A stretch of 64,000 nt of DNA from Planctomycetes bacterium MalM25. GTDB taxonomy: Bacteria; Planctomycetota; Planctomycetia; Pirellulales; Lacipirellulaceae. The notes under the pieces are model-generated. The model saw nothing but the letters and a program-made list of their open reading frames with translations. It had not been told where the DNA came from and did not search any database. The translations under genes were made by a program, and so were the position numbers. This document shows positions 56,998-64,000 of the stretch, in pieces (position 1 is the first letter of the stretch; every line of letters begins with the position of its first letter). The stretch lies in contig CP036424.1 of NCBI GenBank assembly GCA_007745835.1, forward strand, positions 3,583,968-3,647,967, given 5' to 3'.

Positions 56998-57026
56998 TTT
57001 ATCACCCGGGTTGCGCAACCCGTCAA
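56998..57026 (-). promoter_or_regulatory. Sigma-70 promoter with palindrome in the spacer
   Basis: On the minus strand: -35 TTGACG (57026-57021), 17-base spacer, -10 GATAAA (57003-56998). The spacer holds a perfect 12-base palindrome GGTTGCGCAACC (57009-57020), which may be an operator. Start of transcription near 56991, about 50 bases before the PEP-CTERM gene. Confidence 0.65.
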
Positions 57027-57086
57027 TGAAAAACGACCAAAGAGTTGGGCCGATTCACACGCCCAGCGCCACGAAGCCATAGAGGT

Positions 57087-57108
57087 TTCGTTCTAGAAAT
57101 TGAACGAA
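57087..57108. promoter_or_regulatory. Inverted repeat TTCGTTC/GAACGAA
   Basis: 7-base perfect arms at 57087-57093 and 57102-57108, 8-base spacer. It lies 13 bases after the cytochrome stop and about 60 bases upstream of the PEP-CTERM promoter. Not T-rich, so an operator or weak terminator. Confidence 0.35.
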
Positions 57109-57120
57109 TAGCACGCCGAC

Positions 57121-58887
57121 TCAATCCACGCCTTCGTGGGCGACCTTCGGCCAGTACTTCTGAAAGTCGAAGTCGGGCGAGTTGTCCAGGTCGTGGCACT
57201 CCAGGCAGTTGTTCACGACCCGCGTCGAGTCGTTCATCAGCTGCCCCGCCATGTTGCCTTCGTTGTCCTGGATCTCCATATGCAGCGCCTTGCGCAAGGC
57301 GTTCTGCTCGGCCTCATCGACCTCGAGGTCGCCGTACTCCACCGCCGCGTGCCGCGCCGCCGGGCCGTGGCAGTTCTCACAGCCCTGGCCGAACATCTCG
57401 GGCGTCTCGCGGTACGACTTCCACCCGCTGGCGAAGGGGAAGTACTTCTGCGGCTCCCAGCCGACCGCGTGGCAGGCGATGCACTCCGGGTCGAAGTGGC
57501 GGGCCGGGCTGAGGGCGACGAGCGTCTCGCTCGTGTGGAAGTGGGGCGTCTGCTCGAAGACCTCCCACGCCGACGTATGGCACTCGCCACAGACGGCCGA
57601 GCCGGCGAAATCGCGCTGGGTGGGGTGCGGCGTCGGGGTGAGGGCGAGCCCCTCCCAGCCGAGTTGCTCCAGCTCCGATTGGTAGTCGGCCATGCGGGAT
57701 TGCATCGAGGGCGAGTCGGCCCAGCGGTGGTCGAGCGGGACTTTCTGGTAACGAGCCTCCCACCCCTCGCCCGGCTCAGCGGCGACGCCCGCCTTGCGGT
57801 AGAGCCCCACCACGATGGCGTACATCCCCTTGTGGCCGACCTCGACCAGCATCGCCCCGCCGCCGCGCGTGGTGTCCTCGATCTTGCGGGGCTGTTGCGG
57901 TGGCTCATCGGCGCCCCGGGTGGCGATCACCCAGTCGAACACGTCGAAACGCCGGGCGAGCGCCTCCGCCTCCGCCTTGCTGCCGTAGACCATCAGCACG
58001 TTCTGATCGCATCGATCGGCGACGATCTGGGGCGTCAGCTCGGCGAGCGCCTCGGCGGCGGGCAGGCTGACGAGGTCGTCGTTGGGCGACATCTCGGCGA
58101 GGGCCGCGTCGCCCAGCACCTGGGTCACGCCGACGCGGACCGGGTTCGGCGAGGTCTCGCTCGCCAACTCAACAACCCGCCAGCGTTTGGTGAAGCCGCT
58201 GTCGAAGTCGAGCACGCCGACGTTGGCGGAGGTTAAGGGGTTGGTCGCCTCGTCGAGGTTGATCGCGAGGCCGAGCAGATCACTGCGCAAGTCCTTCACG
58301 CCCAGGCCGACGGCCTGGTAGCCGATCTCGATCAAAGCTTCGATCGTGTGTCGGTGCTTGATGTTGGCTTGGGGGCCGAAGTAACGGACTTGCTCGCCCG
58401 CGTCGAACAGCGCGAGGGGCCAGCCCCAGCTCTCCCGGAGCACGCGCACCAAGGAGTGACGCCGTTTGAGCCCCCCCTTCTGGTTCTCGAGGCCAGCGCA
58501 GCCGCACGGTTCGAGATAGCCGATCTGTTCGCCTGTGAACAAGAGGGCCGCGTCCGGCCGGGGCCAGTTCTCGAAAACGGGTCCGTTGGCGACCACCGGA
58601 TCGGGCTTCTCGTGCGACTGGTGCTCGACCAGCCGCCGGTGCGCGAGCCGGAGGCGATCGAGGGCTTCCTCGTCGAGACCGTAACGCTCGGCGACGGCGG
58701 GCAACGCGGCCTCGTCCACCAGGTAGGAGAGCTGGGCGTCTCCCCCCGGCTGCTCAGCCGGGGGCGGGGCGCCGTTGACGACTCCCGAGGGGGCCTTCGC
58801 TGGCTCGTCGGCCCGGGTAGAAAGCCAGCACGTCCCGAGCAACAGCGTCAGGCCGAGGGTCACAACGACAATAGGGCGACGTGGCAC
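57121..58887 (-). CDS. UshA-like / tetrahaem cytochrome c fusion
   Basis: 588 aa, GTG start, signal peptide at about 1-26. The region from about 110 to 330 resembles the metallophosphatase part of UshA-like proteins (LLFTGEQIGYLEPCGCAGLENQKGGLKRR, LFDAGEQVRYFGP, IEIGYQAVGLGVKDL), though the metal-binding Asp/His set is degenerate. Four CxxCH haem sites follow at about 432 (CGECH), 467 (CIACH), 502 (CENCH) and 559 (CLECH). Expected in the periplasm, with haems attached by the cytochrome c maturation system. A redox partner is not identifiable. It lies downstream of the DUF1573 gene by 61 bases. Confidence 0.85.
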   Translation of the reverse strand: MPRRPIVVVTLGLTLLLGTCWLSTRADEPAKAPSGVVNGAPPPAEQPGGDAQLSYLVDEAALPAVAERYGLDEEALDRLRLAHRRLVEHQSHEKPDPVVANGPVFENWPRPDAALLFTGEQIGYLEPCGCAGLENQKGGLKRRHSLVRVLRESWGWPLALFDAGEQVRYFGPQANIKHRHTIEALIEIGYQAVGLGVKDLRSDLLGLAINLDEATNPLTSANVGVLDFDSGFTKRWRVVELASETSPNPVRVGVTQVLGDAALAEMSPNDDLVSLPAAEALAELTPQIVADRCDQNVLMVYGSKAEAEALARRFDVFDWVIATRGADEPPQQPRKIEDTTRGGGAMLVEVGHKGMYAIVVGLYRKAGVAAEPGEGWEARYQKVPLDHRWADSPSMQSRMADYQSELEQLGWEGLALTPTPHPTQRDFAGSAVCGECHTSAWEVFEQTPHFHTSETLVALSPARHFDPECIACHAVGWEPQKYFPFASGWKSYRETPEMFGQGCENCHGPAARHAAVEYGDLEVDEAEQNALRKALHMEIQDNEGNMAGQLMNDSTRVVNNCLECHDLDNSPDFDFQKYWPKVAHEGVD

Positions 58888-58948
58888 TGCGGGTCGGCCG
58901 TATGGAGGAGCGTTCAGGGGGGGCGAGGGGCGGATCCCGCCCCGGAAC

Positions 58949-60196
58949 TTAACCCGCTATCACAAACCGGACCTTCACGTCCAGCTCGGACGTGGTCGGG
59001 TGGTCGATCTCAAGCCGCAGGCGGGCGTCGCCATCGCCCACGCCGCCGTTCTCGGCGCCGGTCCCGCTGCGGACTTCCGGCGGTCTGCCCGGCGGGATGC
59101 GGAGGGTGAGCGGCTGGTGATAAACCCCATCGCGGACCCGTTTCGGCTCGCCCAGCTCGACCTCCAGCCATTCGGGGTCGATCGAACCGAGCTTCGCACT
59201 CGACGTGCTAGCATGCTCCCCCTTGAAGGAGATGCGGAAGTTGGCGCTCTTGCCCTCCTGCGACGCGACCTTGCCCAAGTTCAGGAGGCCACGCTCCTTC
59301 GACCAACCGGCGCCGTGGATCGAGATGTCCCCCTCCACCTGAGCGAGCAGCGGCACCTGAAGCGTCATGCCCTCCTCGGCGCCGGTGGCGCCCTCCTCGT
59401 CGAGGTTGGTCTCGACGAGGACCCACTCGGTCACGTAGCCGATCGGCAAGCCGGGGCCCGCTTCCACGGTGATCTTCACACCCGAGGTGGCCCGATCGAG
59501 CGGCACGTCCTCGCCCGCCACTTGCTCGACGGTGAACCCGTACCGATCGGCCAACGGCGTCGTGTCGGAGACGGAGACGGTCGCCTCGAGCGGCGGGGCG
59601 TCGGGCCGGGGGTCGTAGGTGGCCAGGTAGACACTCGCCGTGCCCGTTTCGTCCGCCTTCATCCTGCCGAGCAGGAACTCCTGGGGCATCAGGCCCGCCG
59701 TCTCGACAATCGCACCCTCCACCGACAGATCGATCGCCGGCTTGCGCGGGTCGTTCGTGAGCACGGTCGCCCTCTGGCGGAACTCGCCCGCCCCGCTCTT
59801 GGCGACCCACTCCAGCTTCACGGGGGTCGATTCACCTGGCCCCAAGGGGCCGGTGCTCACGTCACCGAGCGTGCACTTGCACGTGGTGCTGCCGACCTCC
59901 AACGTCAGCGGAGCCGACCCCTCGTTCGTAAATACGAACTCGTGCGACCTGGTCGAGCCTCGCTGCATCACGCCGAAGTCGTGAATCTCGTTATCGACCG
60001 CAACGGAGGGGCCAACAGGGGCGACCGACTCGCCTGCGGAACCGGCCGGGCCCGCGTCGGGCAACGCCAGGGCTTGGTCCCCGCGGGACGGGGGCAACAA
60101 GCCGGACGCGACCTCGCCACGCTCGAAGTAGGCCAAAGCGGAGCCCAGGGCGACTCCGGTGACGAGCGAAACAGCAATCAGCGGGAACAGCTTCAT
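58949..60196 (-). CDS. DUF1573-family exported protein
   Basis: 415 aa, signal anchor at about 1-23 (KLFPLIAVSLVTGVALGSALAYF). Residues about 68-165 are a DUF1573 immunoglobulin-like domain: DNEIHDFGVMQRGSTRSHEFVFTNEGSAPLTLEVGSTTCKCT, then VKLEWVAKSGAGEFRQRATVLTNDP. The second half is another beta-rich region. DUF1573 proteins are exported and common in planctomycetes and Bacteroidetes; no enzymatic role is known. It is in line with proS (44 bases upstream) and the tetrahaem cytochrome gene (61 bases downstream), so an operon is likely. Confidence 0.85.
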   Translation of the reverse strand: MKLFPLIAVSLVTGVALGSALAYFERGEVASGLLPPSRGDQALALPDAGPAGSAGESVAPVGPSVAVDNEIHDFGVMQRGSTRSHEFVFTNEGSAPLTLEVGSTTCKCTLGDVSTGPLGPGESTPVKLEWVAKSGAGEFRQRATVLTNDPRKPAIDLSVEGAIVETAGLMPQEFLLGRMKADETGTASVYLATYDPRPDAPPLEATVSVSDTTPLADRYGFTVEQVAGEDVPLDRATSGVKITVEAGPGLPIGYVTEWVLVETNLDEEGATGAEEGMTLQVPLLAQVEGDISIHGAGWSKERGLLNLGKVASQEGKSANFRISFKGEHASTSSAKLGSIDPEWLEVELGEPKRVRDGVYHQPLTLRIPPGRPPEVRSGTGAENGGVGDGDARLRLEIDHPTTSELDVKVRFVIAG

Positions 60197-60240
60197 CGAT
60201 CAGACCAGCTCTCGGGAGAGGACCAAGCGGTCCATTGTAC

Positions 60241-61746
60241 CTAGTAAGCCCGCGCGAACACGGCCCGCCGCTCGCTCTTGCCGCCGGTGAAGAGGCACTC
60301 GCCCGGCCCGTCGTCCCCCAGGAGGGGCTCCAGCGGCACGCAGCGAGGCGTCACCTTCAGCGCCTTGCACTTGGCCTCCATCTCCGGGCCGTCGGTGAAG
60401 TGGGCGTAGGCGAGGCCGCCCGGCTGGCCGTCCGCGAAGAAAGCCTCGAAATCGGCCAGCGAGTCGATCACGGTCGACGCTTCGTCGCGGGCCGTCTTCG
60501 CCCGGTCGAACAGGTTCTGCTGGATCTCGGCGAGGATCTTCGAGACCGAGCCGACCAGCTCCGCCCGCGGCGTGCCGACGCCCTTGCCGTCAGTATCTCG
60601 TCGCCCAACGAACGCTCCGCCGCCCGCCACGTCGCGCGGGCCGACCTCGATCCGCAGCGGGGCGCCCCGTTTGACCCACTGCCATTTCTTCTCACCGCCG
60701 CGGAGGTCGCGGTCGTCGATCTTCACGCGGACCGGCGCGCCCTCATATTGCTGGGCTTGCAGCTCCGCTTTGAGCGACTCGCAGTAGGCGAGCACCTCGG
60801 CGCGCTCTTCGTCCTTCTTGTAGATCGGCAGGATGACCGCGTGCTGCGGCGCCAGCCGGGGCGGGGCGATCAGGCCGTCGTCGTCGGCGTGGCTCATGAT
60901 GAGGCCGCCGATCAGCCGGGTGCTCACCCCCCAGCTCGTGGTCCAGGCGTGCTCCAGCTCGCCCGACTGGCTCTGGAACTTGATGTCCTGCGCCTTGGCG
61001 AAGTTCTGGCCGAGGAAGTGGCTCGTGCCCGCCTGCAGCGCCTTGCGGTCCTGCATCATCGCTTCGATAGAGTAGGTCGCCACGGCGCCGGGGAAGCGCT
61101 CGCCCGCCGTCTTCTCTCCCTTGATGACCGGCATCGCCATCACGTTCTCAGCGAACTCGGCGTAGACGTCGAGCATCTGGCGGGTCTCTTCCTCCGCCTC
61201 CTCGCGGGTGGCGTGGACGGTGTGGCCCTCCTGCCAGAGGAACTCGGCCGTGCGGAGGAACATCCGCGTCCGCAACTCCCAACGGACGACGTTCGCCCAT
61301 TGATTGATCAGGATCGGCAGGTCGCGGTAGCTCTGCACCCAGCGGGCGAAGGTCGCGCCGATGATCGTCTCACTCGTGGGGCGGACGATAAGGGGCTCGT
61401 CGAGCTTCGCCGTGGGCGCCGGCCGCAGGCCCCCCTCGCCGTCCGGCTCGAGCCGGTGGTGCGTGACGACCGCGCATTCCTTGGCGAAGCCCTCGACGTG
61501 CTCGGCCTCTTTCTCGAGGAAGCTCATCGGGATGAAGAGCGGGAAGTAGGCGTTCTCGTGCCCGGTCGCCTTGAAGCGGTCGTCGAGCGACCGCTGGATG
61601 TTCTCCCACAGGGCGTAGCCCCACGGCTTGATGACCATGCAGCCGCGCACGTCGGAGTTCTCGGCCAGGTCGGCCGCTTTGACCACCTGCTGGTACCACT
61701 CGGGGTAGTTCTCAGCGCGGGTGGGGGAGATGGCGGTCTTTGCCAT
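60241..61746 (-). CDS. proS: Prolyl-tRNA synthetase, archaeal/eukaryal (type 3) form
   Basis: 501 aa. Class II synthetase that charges tRNA(Pro). Motif 2 region: FLRTAEFLWQEGHTVHAT; motif 1 region: PWGYALWENIQRSLD. The AHADDDGLIAPP-like block (SHADDDGLIAPPRLAP) marks the ATP-binding loop. The short form lacking the bacterial editing insertion and ending in a C-terminal Tyr (FARAY) is the archaeal/eukaryal-type ProS. The ATG at 61746 is the only good start. It diverges from the YhaM-type gene; the intervening G-rich stretch is described separately. Confidence 0.96.
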   Translation of the reverse strand: MAKTAISPTRAENYPEWYQQVVKAADLAENSDVRGCMVIKPWGYALWENIQRSLDDRFKATGHENAYFPLFIPMSFLEKEAEHVEGFAKECAVVTHHRLEPDGEGGLRPAPTAKLDEPLIVRPTSETIIGATFARWVQSYRDLPILINQWANVVRWELRTRMFLRTAEFLWQEGHTVHATREEAEEETRQMLDVYAEFAENVMAMPVIKGEKTAGERFPGAVATYSIEAMMQDRKALQAGTSHFLGQNFAKAQDIKFQSQSGELEHAWTTSWGVSTRLIGGLIMSHADDDGLIAPPRLAPQHAVILPIYKKDEERAEVLAYCESLKAELQAQQYEGAPVRVKIDDRDLRGGEKKWQWVKRGAPLRIEVGPRDVAGGGAFVGRRDTDGKGVGTPRAELVGSVSKILAEIQQNLFDRAKTARDEASTVIDSLADFEAFFADGQPGGLAYAHFTDGPEMEAKCKALKVTPRCVPLEPLLGDDGPGECLFTGGKSERRAVFARAY

Positions 61747-61910
61747 AAATGGGGAATGGGGATTGCGGAATGGGGAATCGCTTGGAAGCGACGCATTCTA
61801 GGCCTCTCGTGCCCTTTCCTGGAATGGCGCCGCCCCCGCGTGCGGGAAGGACCTATCTGCTAGGCTCAGCCCCTGCCATTCCCATTCCCCCTTCCCCATT
61901 CCCACTTCGA
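61747..61910. repeat. Divergent spacer with G-rich / C-rich inverted runs
   Basis: 164 bases between proS and the exoribonuclease gene. GGGGAATGGGGATT plus GCGGAATGGGGAATCG (61751-61780) is mirrored by CCATTCCCATTCCCC and TTCCCCATTCCCA (61877-61904). Similar runs occur at 30388-30650. Confidence 0.55.
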
Positions 61911-62873
61911 ATGTCCCGTCGTTTCGTCTCGCAGCTGGCTCACAACGAGCAGTTCGACCAGGTCTTCCTCGCCAGCAATAAGCAGCTGCGACCCAACCGT
62001 CAGGGCAACCTGTTCCTGCAGCTCGACCTGTCCGACCGCTCGGGGTCGCTCCCCTGCCGGATGTGGAACGCGAGTGACAGCGACTACAAGGGCTTTGAGA
62101 ACGGGGACTATGTCTACATCGAGGGGAACGCCCAGCTCTTCCAGGGCGCCATGCAGCTGATCGCCCAGAAGATCACCCGCGCCGACCCGGGCGAGGTCGA
62201 CGAGGCGGACTTCATGACGCTGCAGTCGAGCGAGCTGACCGAGCTGCGGGAGAAGCTGGTCGGGCTGCTCAAGGGGGTGAAGTCGAAGCCGCTCGCGGCC
62301 CTCGTCGATGCCTACTTGTCGGACGACGTCTTCATGGACAAGTTCTGCCGCGCCCCGGCGGGGATCAAGAACCACCACGCCTACAAAGGGGGCCTGCTCG
62401 ACCACGTGGTCAGCATGATGGAGCTGGTGTCGGTCGTCGCGCCGAAGTACCCGGACGTCGATCTCGAGAAGCTGTTGGTCGGCGTCTTCCTGCACGACTC
62501 GGGCAAGATCGACGAGCTCGAGTACGAGCGCGACCTCGCCTACACCGACGAGGGCCAGATGCTCGGCCACATCGTGCAGGCGGTCTGCGTGATCGATCGC
62601 AAAGCGCGCGAGGCGGAGCAGCGCAGCCAGATCGCCTTCCCGCCGGTGCTGCTGATGGAGCTGAAGCACCTGATCATCAGCCACCACGGCCGCTACGAGT
62701 TCGGCAGCCCCAAGCTGCCGATGACGCTCGAAGCGGTCGTGCTCGCGGCGCTCGACGACATGGACGCGAAGCTCGCCAACTTCACCGGCCTGATCAAAGA
62801 GTGCCCCAACGGCGACAGCCGCTGGACGCAGTACTTTCCGAACATCGACCGGAAGCTGTGGAAGGGGGTTTGA
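61911..62873 (+). CDS. YhaM-type 3'-5' exoribonuclease
   Basis: 320 aa from the ATG at 61911. An N-terminal OB fold (NLFLQLDLSDRSGSLPCRMWNASDSDYKGFENGDYVYIEGN) is joined to an HD domain: KNHHAYKGGLLDHVVSMMEL, VFLHDSGKIDEL and ISHHGRYEFGSP. This is the YhaM/CBF1 order, an enzyme that trims RNA or DNA 3' ends with divalent metal ions. It lies about 650 bases before the RNase R-like gene, with a two-gene cassette between them. Strong family call; the biological RNA target is unknown. Confidence 0.9.
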   Translation: MSRRFVSQLAHNEQFDQVFLASNKQLRPNRQGNLFLQLDLSDRSGSLPCRMWNASDSDYKGFENGDYVYIEGNAQLFQGAMQLIAQKITRADPGEVDEADFMTLQSSELTELREKLVGLLKGVKSKPLAALVDAYLSDDVFMDKFCRAPAGIKNHHAYKGGLLDHVVSMMELVSVVAPKYPDVDLEKLLVGVFLHDSGKIDELEYERDLAYTDEGQMLGHIVQAVCVIDRKAREAEQRSQIAFPPVLLMELKHLIISHHGRYEFGSPKLPMTLEAVVLAALDDMDAKLANFTGLIKECPNGDSRWTQYFPNIDRKLWKGV

Positions 62874-62919
62874 GTGAGGGCGGAAGTGAGCGTTCGGATT
62901 TGTGGTAAACTGGAAGGCT

Positions 62920-63120
62920 ATGGAACCGAAAGTCGATCGCACAACACTCCGGGTAACCGACCTGGAAGACGAAGAACGGGGCCACGAGTACTGGTGGTCC
63001 AAGACCCCGGAGGAGCGTCTGCAGGGCCTACTTGCTCTGCGGCAGATGTTCTATGGAAAGCCTGACCCTACCCAACGACTTCAAAGAGTTCTTCGAACTG
63101 TTGAACTCGGAGAACGTTGA
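62920..63120 (+). CDS. Small partner protein of the nucleotidyltransferase (antitoxin candidate)
   Basis: 66 aa from the ATG at 62920, with GGAAGG close upstream; a GTG at 62902 is possible. Charged and helical: DLEDEERGHEYWWSKTPEERLQGLLALRQMFYGKPDPTQRLQRVLR. This WWSKTPEERL-type protein is commonly found just before a DUF6036/MNT-like nucleotidyltransferase, an arrangement seen in toxin-antitoxin-like modules. It overlaps the next gene by 68 bases. Base composition here is lower in GC than nearby. Role as antitoxin is inference. Confidence 0.7.
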   Translation: MEPKVDRTTLRVTDLEDEERGHEYWWSKTPEERLQGLLALRQMFYGKPDPTQRLQRVLRTVELGER

Positions 63121-63502
63121 GTACCTGTTGGTCGGCGGTTTCGCGGTCGCCTTGCACGGCTATGTGCGAGCAACTTCAGACATCGATGCTTGGGTGCGCG
63201 CAACTCCTGAAAACTCGGCGAGAATCGCTGCTGCGTTGAAGAAGTTTGGATTCTCCGAGAAGACCGTTGATGACTCCATGTTCGCGCAGCCACGAAAGGT
63301 ATTTCAGATCGGCGTCGAGCCGTATCGCATTGATGTGTTAACCCGTGTGTCAGGCTTAGATTTCGACAGCGCCTACGCTCGAAGGCTGCCCACCAATCTG
63401 GACGGCGTGAACGTGCCCCTCATTTCGCTTGACGACCTGAAAGCCAACAAACTCGCAAGCGGTCGGAACAAAGACCTCGCTGACCTCGATTACCTGCCTT
63501 AG
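63053..63502 (+). CDS. Nucleotidyltransferase (DUF6036/MNT-like)
   Basis: 149 aa from the ATG at 63053. The nucleotidyltransferase core is present: LLVGGFAVALHGYVRATSDIDAWV, with the GG...SDID metal-binding Asp pair, and a later PLISLDDLKANKLASGRNKDLADLDYL. Such small proteins transfer nucleotides or act as toxin parts of TA-like modules. It overlaps the upstream gene and appears to be a mobile two-gene cassette placed between two RNase genes, with more AT than its neighbours. Substrate and toxicity unknown. Confidence 0.82.
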   Translation: MESLTLPNDFKEFFELLNSENVEYLLVGGFAVALHGYVRATSDIDAWVRATPENSARIAAALKKFGFSEKTVDDSMFAQPRKVFQIGVEPYRIDVLTRVSGLDFDSAYARRLPTNLDGVNVPLISLDDLKANKLASGRNKDLADLDYLP

Positions 63503-63521
63503 CCAACGCCCGGCGAGCCCG

Positions 63522-64000
63522 ATGCAAGACGAACTCCGCGCCGCGGTCCTCACCTACACCGCCAACCCCGCCTACCGCGCGGTCAAGCCGAAGGTCATCG
63601 CCGAGCGGCTCGGGCTGGAGGGGGACACGGCGGCGCTCTGCAAGAAGGTGATCAAGAAGCTCGTCCGCGAGGAGGAGCTCGAGTTCGGGCCGAACCACCT
63701 GGTCCTGCCGATCGACCCGGACCACCCCTCGCGTGAGAACTTAGCGCCAGCCGCAGAGTCTGGCGGCGGTGGGGAGAAGGCGGAACGCAAGCGGAGCCAG
63801 GACGGCAAGCACGTCGTCGGCACGCTGCGGCGGATCAAGTCGGGCGACGCCTTTGTGCGTCCGGAAGGGACGCCCCCTTCGGCGGAGCGCGACCTTGACA
63901 TCTACGTGCCCGCCAAGCAGTCGCACGACGCGGCGAGCGGTGACGTGGTGCGCGTGGTCGTGAGCAGCCGCCCCGGCCCACGCGGCAAACCGACGGGGCG
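63522..64000 (+). CDS. rnr: Ribonuclease R-like protein (3' end beyond window)
   Basis: Partial: 159 codons to the right edge. The N-terminus has a winged-helix segment (AERLGLEGDTAALCKKVIKKLVREEELEFG), a basic acid-rich linker, then DGKHVVGTLRRIKSGDAFVRPEG and DIYVPAKQSHDAASGDVVRVVV, the cold-shock domain opening of RNase II/R enzymes. RNase R degrades structured RNA from the 3' end. The catalytic RNB domain lies outside the window, so this is a family call; RNase II is the alternative. It follows the nucleotidyltransferase gene by 19 bases. Confidence 0.8.
   Translation, partial: MQDELRAAVLTYTANPAYRAVKPKVIAERLGLEGDTAALCKKVIKKLVREEELEFGPNHLVLPIDPDHPSRENLAPAAESGGGGEKAERKRSQDGKHVVGTLRRIKSGDAFVRPEGTPPSAERDLDIYVPAKQSHDAASGDVVRVVVSSRPGPRGKPTG

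Noticed and set aside
62920-63120. Overlap with the nucleotidyltransferase gene considered as a frameshift in one gene
   Set aside because: Each frame has its own start, composition and motif, and the two-protein order is known from similar modules.

Overview
The window looks like a chromosomal segment of a high-GC planctomycete, most likely a member of the Pirellulales. The support is indirect but consistent. There are two sulfatases flanking a Tat-signal Gfo/Idh/MocA oxidoreductase, several exported proteins that end in dockerin-like repeats and VPEP-type PEP-CTERM tails, a DUF1573 protein next to a multihaem cytochrome, an archaeal/eukaryal-type ProS ending in Tyr, and weak Shine-Dalgarno use with frequent GTG/TTG starts. 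No rRNA, tRNA, CRISPR array, prophage or complete insertion sequence was recognised. The only transposase-like gene is a domesticated-looking Y1 (REP-associated) one.

Layout. 1-5864 (minus): a MazG-type pyrophosphohydrolase cut by the left edge, translationally coupled to a pseudo-receiver protein; a membrane-anchored VWA protein; gltX; a six-helix membrane protein. 6156-10825 (plus): an HD/PAS/GGDEF signalling protein, a small conserved ORF, Mn-type superoxide dismutase with a clear terminator, and a Pro/Thr-rich envelope protein. 10847-15535: a small ORF, then rpmF and the fatty-acid block fabD-fabG-acpP-fabF, without the plsX and fabH often found there. rpmF and acpP have similar candidate promoters. 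15787-21374 (plus): exported proteins, namely a dockerin/PEP-CTERM protein, two tandem paralogous metalloproteases and a secretin-like protein.

21381-26544 (minus): sulfatase, oxidoreductase, sulfatase. 26812-28185: a ketosynthase-fold protein with all three catalytic residues replaced. 28209-28899: a Y1 transposase bracketed by about 60-bp inverted REP-like arms. 28947-33071 (minus): purB, an HD phosphohydrolase and two coupled membrane proteins. 33248-37858 (plus): an esterase-fold protein without its nucleophile and an exported FAD oxidoreductase. 37860-41189: an OxyR-type regulator divergent from a catalase-peroxidase with a signal peptide. 41276-46670 (minus): an exported protein, a VWA protein carrying an in-frame palindromic repeat, a small exported protein and a YebC/PmpR protein.

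46775-61746 (minus): TPR protein, an endonuclease-III-like protein with a histone-H1-like tail, rbfA, infB and nusA; then an AIM24-family protein, a PEP-CTERM protein with a well-formed promoter and terminator, a UshA-like/tetrahaem fusion, DUF1573 and proS. 61911-64000 (plus): a YhaM-type exoribonuclease, an overlapping two-gene nucleotidyltransferase module of toxin-antitoxin appearance, and the start of an RNase R-like gene.

Together the genes combine core translation and lipid housekeeping, oxidative-stress defence (sodA, katG/oxyR), and a large exported inventory suited to polysaccharide and protein degradation. The points most worth following are the inactive ketosynthase paralogue, the H1-tailed endonuclease-like protein, the REP-flanked transposase, the palindromic repeat inside a coding region, and the metalloprotease pair with a displaced third histidine.
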